Of a stretch of DNA of 64,000 bases, positions 57,020 to 64,000 are shown piece by piece; positions within the stretch are counted from its first letter, which is position 1; each line of letters starts with the position of its first letter. The DNA is from Celeribacter baekdonensis (GTDB lineage: Bacteria; Pseudomonadota; Alphaproteobacteria; Rhodobacterales; Rhodobacteraceae). The stretch is from NCBI RefSeq assembly GCF_900102315.1, contig NZ_FNBL01000002.1, positions 345,194-409,193 of the forward strand, in the 5' to 3' direction. Position numbers and translations under genes: made by a program. The notes beneath the pieces are model-generated. The model was given only the letters and a program-made list of their open reading frames with translations. It ran no database searches and was not told the DNA's origin.

Positions 57020-58711
57020 TTAGTGCGAATGCTGGTGATCCCAGTCTTCCTGCTTCGGGAGCGTTTCAAACGTATGCTCCGGCGGCGGGCAGGGCAGGGT
57101 CCACTCAAGCGTGTCTGCGTATTCGTTCCAGTAGTTGTTCTGGGTCACGCGGCGACCGGCCAGCAGGGTGTAGAACACGATGCCGATGAACAACAGGAAG
57201 GACGCGAAGGACAAGAGCGCGCCGTAAGACGAGATTTTGTTCCAGTAGGCGAAGGCTTCCGGGTAGTCGATGTAACGACGCGGCATGCCCTGACGACCCA
57301 AGAAGTGCTGTGGGAAGAAGGTCAGGTTGACGCCGATGAAGAACATCCAGAAGTGCAGCTTGCCGGCCCATTCCGGGTACTGACGCCCGGACATTTTGCC
57401 GATGTAAAAGTAAATCCCGGCAAAGATGGTGAATGCTGCACCCATCGACATGGTGTAGTGGAAGTGCGCCACGACGTAGTAAGTGTCATGGTAGGCGCGG
57501 TCGATGCCCGCCTGCGACAGAACGATGCCGGTCACGCCGCCGATGGTGAAGAGGATCAAGAACCCGAAGGCAAAAAGCATCGGTGTTTTGAACTCAATCG
57601 AGCCGCCCCACATGGTTGCGATCCAAGAAAAGATTTTCACCCCTGTCGGCACCGCAATGACCATGGTGGCCATCATGAAGTAGGACTGTTGAGTCAGCGA
57701 CAGACCCACAGTGTACATGTGGTGGGCCCAAACGACGAAGCCCAGAACCCCAATCGCGATCAGCGCCCAAACCATCGGAAGGTAGCCAAACACGGCTTTC
57801 TTCGAAAAGGTTGCGATGATGTGCGACACCAGACCAAAGCCCGGCAGAACGACGATGTAGACTTCGGGGTGACCGAAGAACCACAGGATGTGCTGGTACA
57901 GGATCGGATCGCCGCCACCGCCCGGTTGGAAGAAGGAGGTGCCAAAGTTACGGTCTGTAAGCAACATGGTGATCGCGCCTGCCAAAACCGGCAGGGACAA
58001 CAGGATCAGCCAGGAGGTGACAAAGATCGACCAGGCAAACAGCGGCACTTTGAACATGGTCATGCCCGGTGCGCGCATGTTGAGCATGGTGGTGATCATG
58101 TTGATCGCGCCCAGAATCGAGGACGCCCCAGAGACGTGCACCGCGAAAATCGCGAGGTCCATGGAATAGCCGCCCTCATTGGTGGACAGCGGCGGGTAAA
58201 GCACCCAACCGACGCCAGAGCCAAGCTGACCATTGCCACCCGGTGCAAAAAGCGACGCGATCCCCAAAGCCACACCACAGACATAGAGCCAGTAGGACAG
58301 GTTGTTCAGGCGCGGGAAGGCCATGTCCGGGGCACCGATTTGCAGCGGCATGAAATAGTTGCCGAAACCGCCAAACAGCGCCGGAATCACCACGAAGAAC
58401 ATCATCAAGACACCGTGATAGGTGATCATGACGTTCCAAAGGTGGCCGTTGGGCGCACAGTTTTCGGCACCAAAGCCCGAAATCAGTCGCGCGGCGGCTT
58501 CGCCGGATTCGTTGAGGCACATGAACTGAACCCCCGGATCCATGAGCTCAAGGCGCATGTAAACGGTGAAACAGACGGAAATGAACCCCACCACGGCAGC
58601 CGTGAAGAGGTACAGAATCCCAATGTCTTTGTGGTTTGTAGACAGGAACCAGCGGGTGAAAAAGCCCCGGTTGTCCCCATGTTCGTGGCCGTGGATGGCT
58701 GCGTCTGCCAT
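57020..58711 (-). CDS. ctaD: Cytochrome c oxidase subunit I (aa3 type)
   Basis: CtaD is the catalytic subunit of the terminal oxidase that reduces oxygen and pumps protons. It is 563 residues with twelve helices. [17 protein letters not shown] holds the CuB histidine and the cross-linked tyrosine, [11 protein letters not shown] the other two CuB histidines, and [18 protein letters not shown] the haem a3 and haem a ligands. [25 protein letters not shown] is helix II. GGAGG lies six bases before ATG 58711. Subunits II and III are not in the window. A c-type cytochrome gene lies upstream. Confidence 0.97.
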   Translation of the reverse strand: MADAAIHGHEHGDNRGFFTRWFLSTNHKDIGILYLFTAAVVGFISVCFTVYMRLELMDPGVQFMCLNESGEAAARLISGFGAENCAPNGHLWNVMITYHGVLMMFFVVIPALFGGFGNYFMPLQIGAPDMAFPRLNNLSYWLYVCGVALGIASLFAPGGNGQLGSGVGWVLYPPLSTNEGGYSMDLAIFAVHVSGASSILGAINMITTMLNMRAPGMTMFKVPLFAWSIFVTSWLILLSLPVLAGAITMLLTDRNFGTSFFQPGGGGDPILYQHILWFFGHPEVYIVVLPGFGLVSHIIATFSKKAVFGYLPMVWALIAIGVLGFVVWAHHMYTVGLSLTQQSYFMMATMVIAVPTGVKIFSWIATMWGGSIEFKTPMLFAFGFLILFTIGGVTGIVLSQAGIDRAYHDTYYVVAHFHYTMSMGAAFTIFAGIYFYIGKMSGRQYPEWAGKLHFWMFFIGVNLTFFPQHFLGRQGMPRRYIDYPEAFAYWNKISSYGALLSFASFLLFIGIVFYTLLAGRRVTQNNYWNEYADTLEWTLPCPPPEHTFETLPKQEDWDHQHSH

Positions 58712-59040
58712 GCGGTCCTCCCGATTTGTGCGTGGTCTATGCGTGTATGCGTCACATCCGCCGGTTCCCTTAGAGGGGAGTCTTGGGGCGGAATTACCAT
58801 ATGTTTTAGAGGGTCACGAACCCGAGAGCAATCAGTCAACGCGTTTTGAAGACAGAAAAATGCGTGAGGTGAGGGGGATGGGCTATAATCTGGCTCTGCG
58901 GGTGGGGTTGGGGGCTTGGTTTGGCGTGCCTGCGGATTGCTTGTGGTTGCGATCCGGGCACATGTTGCGCATCCCGACATGCAAAAACGCCGCCCCCGAT
59001 AAGGAGCGGCGTTTGATCTTGTCGCGGGGTGAAATCCCGA
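58712..59040. other. ctaD-cytochrome c intergenic region
   Basis: No gene is visible in these 329 bases. The part nearest the cytochrome gene holds its terminator (58985-59014). The rest should contain the ctaD promoter. I cannot assign its elements. Confidence 0.5.
58985..59014 (-). terminator. Terminator after the cytochrome c gene
   Basis: AAACGCCGC (58985-58993) and GCGGCGTTT (59006-59014) form a perfect 9-bp stem. On the minus strand TTTTTGC ends it. Confidence 0.82.
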
Positions 59041-59583
59041 TCAGTTGGAGCCGCCAGCCTGATTGCGCTCGCCCTCTTGGTTGTGTTCCTGACCTTTGGT
59101 CTCATCCATATCATCGTCCATGGTCTCAGCGGCCTCAGCCCCCTCATCGGATGCACCCTCGTCGGACATCGTCGAGAAGGTGGCCAGATAAGCGACCACG
59201 TTGCTGCCATCTTTCAGTTTAAAGGTCATTTTCGAACGGCCAGAGCCACCATGGGTGTCGATATAGGCGGTCGGATCGGCGACGTATTCGATCAAAGACG
59301 CTTCGTCCCAAACCATGCCGGTTGCGCCCACGGCCAAGATGCCGTCACCGTATTTGAAGCCATCAAAGGAGGCGACCGGACGACCCACCACGCCGTACAG
59401 GTTCGGGCCGGTTTTGCCGCCTTTGACGATGGTTTCATCGGCGCTTGCAATCATGTGGCAGGATTTGCATTTGTTGAACTCTTTCGCGCCGGCTTGCGCA
59501 TCACCGGCGAACGCGGCGGTGGAGGTTGCCATCAGGGCGGCGGCTGTGAGGGCAAAAAGTTTGGTCCCGGAAAGTTTGGTCAT
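59041..59583 (-). CDS. Exported class I c-type cytochrome
   Basis: This is a periplasmic cytochrome of 180 residues. A signal peptide (KLFALTAAALMATSTAAFA) precedes a class I cytochrome c domain with haem site CKSCH (KEFNKCKSCHMI), GKTGPNLYGVVGRPV, and the axial methionine region GGSGRSKMTFKL. After about residue 140 comes a low-complexity tail of some 40 residues rich in D, E, G, N and Q, unusual for cytochrome c2. ATG 59583 is the start that gives the signal peptide. It lies upstream of ctaD on the same strand and probably donates electrons to an oxidase. Confidence 0.9.
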   Translation of the reverse strand: MTKLSGTKLFALTAAALMATSTAAFAGDAQAGAKEFNKCKSCHMIASADETIVKGGKTGPNLYGVVGRPVASFDGFKYGDGILAVGATGMVWDEASLIEYVADPTAYIDTHGGSGRSKMTFKLKDGSNVVAYLATFSTMSDEGASDEGAEAAETMDDDMDETKGQEHNQEGERNQAGGSN

Positions 59584-59702
59584 AGGGTTGTGTCTCCCGA
59601 CTGATTCATGTGTCCAGTGGTCACAATAGCGCGTCTGGGCCGCTGTGCCAGTCCAGTAATGTCGCACCTTCGACCAATGTCGCATCTCCCTATGTCAGGG
59701 CC

Positions 59703-60353
59703 TCACGCGCCAAAAACCTCAGAAAAGGCGCGTTTCAGGGCGACATCCACGTCCTCCATTGTCACCGGCAAGCCCAGATCGACCAGTGATGTCACGCCGT
59801 GTTCGCGGATGCCACAGGGCACGATGCCGTCAAAATGGCTCAAATCCGGGTCGACATTGATCGACAGCCCGTGAAAGGACACCCATTTGCGAATGCGCAA
59901 TCCGATGGCGGCGATCTTGTCTTCGGGTTTTTGGCCAGTGATGGTCAGCGGCTTGTCCTCGCGCACCACCCAAACGCCGACACGGCCCTCGCGGATTTCG
60001 CCCGTGACGTTGAATTCGGCCAGCGCGGCGATCACCCAAGCCTCCATATTGGCGACGAATTTGCGCACGTCTTTGCCGCGTTTGTTGAGATCCAGCATCG
60101 CATAGGCCACCCGTTGGCCGGGACCGTGATAGGTATATTGTCCGCCGCGCCTGGTGTCATAGACCGGGAAACGGTCCGGGTCGACCAAGTCCTCGCGCTT
60201 GGCGGAACTCCCTGCCGTGTACAAAGGCGGATGTTCCAACAGCCAAATCAACTCCTCCGCCTCACCGCGCGCGATGGCATCGGCGCGCGCTTCCATTTCG
60301 GCGGCAGCAAAGTTGTAATCGGTCAAGCCGTCTGAAATGCGCCATTCCACCAT
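59703..60353 (-). CDS. lipB: Octanoyl-ACP:protein octanoyltransferase LipB
   Basis: LipB moves octanoate from acyl carrier protein to lipoyl domains, the first step of lipoic acid synthesis. [19 protein letters not shown] and [21 protein letters not shown] are the substrate pocket motifs. [13 protein letters not shown] carries the catalytic lysine and FDGIVPCGI the catalytic cysteine. Length is 216 residues. It is preceded by a 12-base tandem repeat in the upstream region. lipA is not in the window. Confidence 0.95.
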   Translation of the reverse strand: MVEWRISDGLTDYNFAAAEMEARADAIARGEAEELIWLLEHPPLYTAGSSAKREDLVDPDRFPVYDTRRGGQYTYHGPGQRVAYAMLDLNKRGKDVRKFVANMEAWVIAALAEFNVTGEIREGRVGVWVVREDKPLTITGQKPEDKIAAIGLRIRKWVSFHGLSINVDPDLSHFDGIVPCGIREHGVTSLVDLGLPVTMEDVDVALKRAFSEVFGA

Positions 60354-60378
60354 GTCTCTCGATCCTTCGCGCCTGACT

Positions 60379-60414
60379 GTGTGTCTGGGGGTGTGTCTGG
60401 GGGTGTGTCTGGGT
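60379..60414. repeat. 12-bp tandem repeat upstream of lipB
   Basis: GTGTGTCTGGGG is perfect at 60379-60390 and 60391-60402. A third unit with one change lies at 60403-60414. The array begins 26 bases upstream of the lipB start. Confidence 0.85.
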
Positions 60415-60616
60415 GTCTGCGTTCGGGTTTATCGCGCGTGGCACGGACAGAAAAGAGGAGGCGTGGGGAAACTCGTGTTTTGCTTACGATTTGCTAACCC
60501 GGAATATGCAATGAAGGCGCTGCGGGAAATGCTGCGGTGAATAAATTCTTTGGATCACGAAAGCCTGTGCTATCCTTTCTCAGGTTTAGTGAGTCATTTT
60601 GCGGGGAGGGACCAGT

Positions 60617-61963
60617 ATGTCCAAACACAAAGCTTTCAAACATTTTGTATCTGCTGCACTTGCGGCGGCGATGATGCTGGGCACAACGACGCGTGTTCAG
60701 GCCGATGGTGGCGATTTTATTGCCGGTGCGGTGATCGGCGGGCTGCTTGGTGCGGCCAGTCAGCAACCGAAAAAGAAAACCAGTACCGCGCCCAGAACCT
60801 ATTCGCGCCCAAGCTTGCCGTCGACGCAAGAGGGCAAAGAAATTCAGGCGTCGCTCAATTATTTCGGCTTTAATGCCGGCTCCGTCGATGGCCAGCTTGG
60901 TAAAAAGACCCGCGATGCGGTGTCCGCCTATCAGGTCTATCTTGGCTATCCGATCACCGGCCAGTTGTCGCCTTTTGAGCAGGAGCTTTTGATTTCGTCG
61001 TACAATCGCGCACAGGCGGGCGGCTATCAAACCACGCAGCTTGTGGCCTCCAATCCCGAGGGCACGCGCGGTTTGTTGAAAATGTACCGCTCTGAAATGG
61101 CTTCGGGCGGGGCAGGGGGCGCGACGATGGCCACCGTGCCCGGCACCTCCCCCGGCACCACCGTTGTGGTGAACCCGGTCATGCCTGCGCCGCAAGCGCC
61201 CGCGGCGGCCACCATGCCCAGTTTTGCGGCGGCCACGCCGGAGCCGACCCTGCCCAGCTTCCTTGGGGCGGGCACGCAGGTGTCGCTGGCTTCGCATTGC
61301 AACACAGTCAGCCTGTTGACCAATTCCAATGGCGGGTTCGTCACCGAAGCCTCCATGGTGGATGCCAATCAGGCCTTGAACGAACAGTTTTGCTTGGCGC
61401 GCACCTATGCGATTTCGCAGGGCGAGGACATGATTTCCAAGGTTCAGGGCTTTACCCCGGACCAAATCGCCGCGCAATGCGAAGGTCTCGCCCCGCCGAT
61501 GGCGGCGCAGGTCGCGGCCCTCTCGATCAAGCCGCGTGATGCGGTCTTGGCAGAGACGTCGACTTTCGTGCTGAACTCCGGCATGTCTCCGGCACAACTG
61601 GCGGGAACGGCGAAAATCTGTCTCTCCGTGGGCTACCGCACCGACAATATGGATGTGGCTTTGGCCTCGTCTCTGATGTTGGTGGCTGTGGGCGAACGCG
61701 CATATGGCGAACTTTTGGGCCATCACCTGAGCCAAGGCGTTGGGGTTACCCAGCGGCCCGATTTGGCGCAGGCATGGTATGAGGATACGCTCACAGCGCT
61801 GGCAACGGGCGTGCCCGCCGTCTTCGCACCGGGGCAGGCGGAGCGTGCGGGTCTGTTGCGCAAAGCGTCGATGTCTTTGAACGGTGGTGCGGCGCTTGCG
61901 GCCCCGACTGCGGTGGTTCCGGCCTCTGGCACCGCTTTGCCCGCGTTTTCGATCACAGAATAA
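60617..61963 (+). CDS. Exported peptidoglycan-binding-domain protein
   Basis: This is a 448-residue exported protein. After the signal peptide (AALAAAMMLGTTTRVQA) comes a glycine-rich stretch (GGDFIAGAVIGGLLGAAS) like outer-membrane glycine zippers. A peptidoglycan_binding_1 domain follows at about residues 70-130: EIQASLNYFGFNAGSVDGQLGKKTRDAVSAYQ. A P/A/T-rich linker leads to a large helical C-terminal part with no family I recognise (SLASHCNTVSLLTNSNGGFV, GYRTDNMDVALASSLMLVAVG). GGGAGGG lies five bases before ATG 60617. It may tether to the cell wall; its activity is unknown. Confidence 0.82.
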   Translation: MSKHKAFKHFVSAALAAAMMLGTTTRVQADGGDFIAGAVIGGLLGAASQQPKKKTSTAPRTYSRPSLPSTQEGKEIQASLNYFGFNAGSVDGQLGKKTRDAVSAYQVYLGYPITGQLSPFEQELLISSYNRAQAGGYQTTQLVASNPEGTRGLLKMYRSEMASGGAGGATMATVPGTSPGTTVVVNPVMPAPQAPAAATMPSFAAATPEPTLPSFLGAGTQVSLASHCNTVSLLTNSNGGFVTEASMVDANQALNEQFCLARTYAISQGEDMISKVQGFTPDQIAAQCEGLAPPMAAQVAALSIKPRDAVLAETSTFVLNSGMSPAQLAGTAKICLSVGYRTDNMDVALASSLMLVAVGERAYGELLGHHLSQGVGVTQRPDLAQAWYEDTLTALATGVPAVFAPGQAERAGLLRKASMSLNGGAALAAPTAVVPASGTALPAFSITE

Positions 61964-61995
61964 GAGCCCCAATCGCGGGAGGCTCTCATGTCTTG

Positions 61996-62023
61996 AAAGG
62001 TCGCCCATTGGGTGGCCTTTTTT
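61996..62023 (+). terminator. Terminator after the peptidoglycan-binding gene
   Basis: AAAGGTCGCCC (61996-62006) and GGGTGGCCTTT (62010-62020) pair around ATT with two non-Watson-Crick positions at most. TTT continues the T-run. Confidence 0.82.
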
Positions 62024-62237
62024 GTAACGCCGCCGCCCGTGTTGTCGTGGGCCTGTCCCGCCGACACGCGTCAAAGATCACGCGTCGTTGCGCCGCCTGA
62101 GACCAGCGTTTTTCAAGCGATTTGTGCGCCAAAGCCCGCCGTTTGAAAAAAATCAGAAAAAGTGAGGGTCGTCCGATTTTTCCTCTTCACTTCCCCGAAC
62201 CGCTTCGCTACATAGCCCCTCACCAAGTCAAGACTGT

Positions 62238-62324
62238 GCGGTCGTGGCGGAATTGGTAGACGCGCAGCGTTGAGGTCGCTGTGGGGTAACACCCGTGGAA
62301 GTTCGAGTCTTCTCGACCGCACCA
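62238..62324 (+). tRNA. tRNA-Leu (anticodon GAG)
   Basis: A full cloverleaf is visible. The acceptor stem GCGGTCG (62238-62244) pairs with CGACCGC (62314-62320). The anticodon stem CAGCG/CGCTG (62265-62281) encloses TTGAGGT, giving anticodon GAG at 62272-62274, which reads CUC/CUU leucine codons. A long variable arm (GTGGGGTAACACCCGT region) marks a class II tRNA. The T loop is TTCGAGT. The CCA end is encoded (62322-62324). Confidence 0.95.
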
Positions 62325-62365
62325 ACACTTTCCGATTAGGACTGTGTTATTTCCCCTCCCCCTTT

Positions 62366-62400
62366 TTTACACAATGGGCCTGTTGTCTTTACACAATGGG
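62366..62400. repeat. Direct repeat TTTACACAATGGG
   Basis: Exact 13-base copies lie at 62366-62378 and 62388-62400. The similarity continues (CTGT after one differing base), so the unit is about 22 bases. Confidence 0.75.
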
Positions 62401-62550
62401 GCTGTCGTTTTCGACCAGATCAACTGTGTTGGATCGCGCACGCTTGTGCCGTGCCCAGGCCGCCAAAGGCCGTATGCCGCACGCGAATTTCCCGGACAAT
62501 TTGGCGGTCTTGTCATGAAATCGTGACCCGTATCCACATAGATGGCACAG

Positions 62551-62609
62551 CCCTTAAAGCGTTTCGGGACAAACTCGTTATTCAAGTTAATCCCGAAACG
62601 CTTTAGGGG
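62551..62609. repeat. TAAAGCG element with 19-bp arms
   Basis: The arms 62551-62569 and 62591-62609 are complementary at 18 of 19 positions, around a 21-base spacer. TAAAGCGTTTCGGGA is perfect in both. Both tips carry TAAAGCG, making this the most complete member of the family. Confidence 0.75.
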
Positions 62610-62770
62610 CGCGGGCTTTCCTTGTGGTGGATAAAAGATATACTGAAAATAAAGCATAAAACGCGCCTCAATCGGCTCTCACTTGAGGTGGATTAAGGAA
62701 TGCATCAGGAAATGACTATAAACAGAGCAATAGCAGTGCCAGCGACCGTCTAGGATTTGCCATAGCTTGC

Positions 62771-62797
62771 TTTCCTAAGCTGATGTGGCTTAGGAAA
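62771..62797. repeat. Perfect 10-bp hairpin upstream of glgP
   Basis: TTTCCTAAGC (62771-62780) and GCTTAGGAAA (62788-62797) flank seven bases. It ends 55 bases before the glgP start, with no T-run, so an operator or leader hairpin is more likely than a terminator. Confidence 0.6.
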
Positions 62798-62852
62798 AAT
62801 GACCCTCCCCCATAAGATCCGTTTTGGGTCTTAACATAATTTAAGGTGACCC

Positions 62853-64000
62853 ATGGCCGGCAAAGCCCCTACGTCCTCCCAAGATTTCCGCCACGCCCTC
62901 CTGCAACACCTCACCTATACGATGGGCAAAGACCCTGAACATGCGCAGTTTTTTGATTGGCGGATGGCACTGTCCCATGCGGTGCGCGACCGGATTGTCG
63001 ATCATTGGGTCGCCTCCACGCGCAAGACCTATGAACAAGACGGCAAGCGGGTCTATTACCTGTCGATGGAGTTTCTGATCGGGCGTTTGCTTGAGGACGG
63101 GATCGTCAACCTTGGGCTGGCCGAGGAGGCGAAAGAGGCGCTCGACAGCTTTGGTCAGGACTACCGCACGATTTTGATGGATGAACCGGACGCAGCGCTT
63201 GGCAATGGCGGCTTGGGCCGGTTGGCGGCCTGTTTTCTTGACAGTCTTTCGACCATCGGCTGCCCGGCCTATGGCTATGGCATCCGCTATGAAAACGGCC
63301 TGTTCAAACAAAGTTTTGTCGACGGGCGGCAAGTGGAAGCGGCGGAAACATGGCTGCAAGAACCGCATCCTTGGGAATTTGAGCGCCCCGAAGTGCGCTT
63401 TACCCTTGGGTTTGGCGGTGATGTGGTCTCTGAGAACGGCAAAACCATCTGGAAACCCTCGGAGTTGATCCAGGCCGAAGCCTTTGACACGCCAATCGTT
63501 GGCTGGCAGGGGCGGTGGGCCAATACGCTGCGGCTTTGGGCCGGGCGCGCGGTCGATCCGTTTGATTTGGGCCTGTTCAATTCCGGTGACTTTGCTGCGG
63601 CGTCCGAACACGAAGCCTTGGCCCGGTCGATTTCGCGCGTGCTCTACCCCGAGGACAGCAATGAGGCGGGCAAGGAGCTGCGCCTGAAACAGGAATATTT
63701 CTTCTCCGCCGCCTCGATCCGCGACATCCTGCGCCGCTTTGACAGCAAACATGATGACATCCGCCTGTTGCCGACCAAGGTGGCGATCCAGTCGAACGAC
63801 ACCCACCCGGCGATCGCAGGCCCTGAGCTTTTGCGCATTCTGCATGACGAACGCGGCTTGTCCTTTGAGGAGGCGTTTGACATCACCCATCACTGTATGA
63901 ATTACACCAACCATACGCTGTTGCCGGAGGCGTTGGAGCGCTGGGACGAACGCCTGTTTGGCCGCCTTTTGCCGCGCCATTTGCAGATCATCGACCGGAT
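62853..64000 (+). CDS. glgP: Glycogen/maltodextrin phosphorylase (5' part, runs off the window)
   Basis: The first 382 codons are present, and the C-terminus with the PLP lysine is outside the window. The protein releases glucose-1-phosphate from glycogen or maltodextrin. YYLSMEFLIGRLLEDGIVNLG, DEPDAALGNGGLGRLAACFLDSL, GYGIRYENGLFKQ and IQSNDTHPAIAGPELLRIL (active-site loop) are GT35 family hallmarks. ATG 62853 follows AAGGTGA at a good distance. It probably begins a glycogen operon (glgB, glgC, glgA and others expected downstream). Confidence 0.95.
   Translation, partial: MAGKAPTSSQDFRHALLQHLTYTMGKDPEHAQFFDWRMALSHAVRDRIVDHWVASTRKTYEQDGKRVYYLSMEFLIGRLLEDGIVNLGLAEEAKEALDSFGQDYRTILMDEPDAALGNGGLGRLAACFLDSLSTIGCPAYGYGIRYENGLFKQSFVDGRQVEAAETWLQEPHPWEFERPEVRFTLGFGGDVVSENGKTIWKPSELIQAEAFDTPIVGWQGRWANTLRLWAGRAVDPFDLGLFNSGDFAAASEHEALARSISRVLYPEDSNEAGKELRLKQEYFFSAASIRDILRRFDSKHDDIRLLPTKVAIQSNDTHPAIAGPELLRILHDERGLSFEEAFDITHHCMNYTNHTLLPEALERWDERLFGRLLPRHLQIIDR

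Larger units (their letters stand above)
62325..62852. other. tRNA-Leu to glgP intergenic region (528 bases)
   Basis: No gene is convincing here. It contains a 22-base-period direct repeat (62366-62400), a TAAAGCG inverted repeat (62551-62609) and a 10-bp perfect hairpin (62771-62797) close to glgP. It is more A/T-rich than the surrounding coding DNA. Confidence 0.6.

Noticed and set aside
56750-58849. 699-codon open frame antisense to ctaD
   Set aside because: It is a shadow of the strongly conserved oxidase gene, with low-complexity H/R/D/G content and no recognisable domain.
62831-62844. CtrA-like site before glgP
   Set aside because: Two TTAA halves are present but the spacer is six bases, not seven.

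Overview
The window looks like a chromosomal segment of a marine-type alphaproteobacterium of the family Rhodobacteraceae (Roseobacter group). This inference rests on gene order (mraZ-rsmH-ftsL-ftsI-murEF-mraY-murD-ftsW-murGC-DUF2484-murB-ddl-ftsQAZ-lpxC-bamD-recN), on DUF2484 genes between murC and murB, on cobaltochelatase cobS/cobT near a J-domain gene and bolA, on GC-rich coding DNA, and on a consensus CtrA-type site (TTAA-N7-TTAAC). I cannot name a species. No CRISPR array, insertion sequence, prophage or rRNA operon is visible.

Region 1 (about 1-29.5 kb) is the division and cell wall (dcw) cluster, all on the plus strand except two genes. It holds MraZ and RsmH, the Mur ligases, MraY and MurG, the divisome proteins FtsL, FtsI, FtsW, FtsQ, FtsA and FtsZ, then LpxC, BamD and RecN. 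Many neighbours overlap by 4-13 bases, which suggests translational coupling. Two sets of passengers interrupt it. Between murD and ftsW sit a membrane-anchored AraC-type regulator, a divergent exported alpha/beta hydrolase and an L-lactate dehydrogenase. Between murC and the DUF2484 pair sits an APC-family amino acid permease.

Region 2 (29.5-37 kb) holds an FAD-linked D-lactate/glycolate-type dehydrogenase, a ClC chloride channel, a DUF427 protein, an aminopeptidase P and the cobaltochelatase subunit CobT. Region 3 (37-45.8 kb) holds an FMN reductase, a small exported protein, the zinc protein ZinT behind an 18-bp Zur-like palindrome, CobS, a fasciclin-domain protein, a DUF808 membrane protein, a J-domain protein, BolA, two tandem DUF4177-like paralogs and GatB.

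Region 4 (45.8-56.3 kb) holds a Hint-domain protein, a class V aminotransferase, a UbiH-type monooxygenase, a two-helix membrane protein, a pyrimidine 5'-nucleotidase-like HAD protein, a GntR regulator, a large membrane glycosyltransferase with an N-terminal MshEN domain behind the CtrA-type site, CarA and a YqeY protein. Region 5 (56.3-64 kb) holds a DUF2244 protein, cytochrome oxidase subunit I, a membrane-independent c-type cytochrome, LipB, an exported peptidoglycan-binding-domain protein, tRNA-Leu(GAG) and the 5' part of glycogen phosphorylase, which runs off the window.

Most of the window is core metabolism and envelope biogenesis. The less ordinary parts are the passengers in the dcw cluster, the operator array beside the membrane AraC regulator, the Zur-like and CtrA-like sites, the MshEN-glycosyltransferase fusion, and a family of intergenic repeats that begin with TAAAGCG and twice overlap a stop codon. 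I did not find a convincing wholly new multi-gene system.
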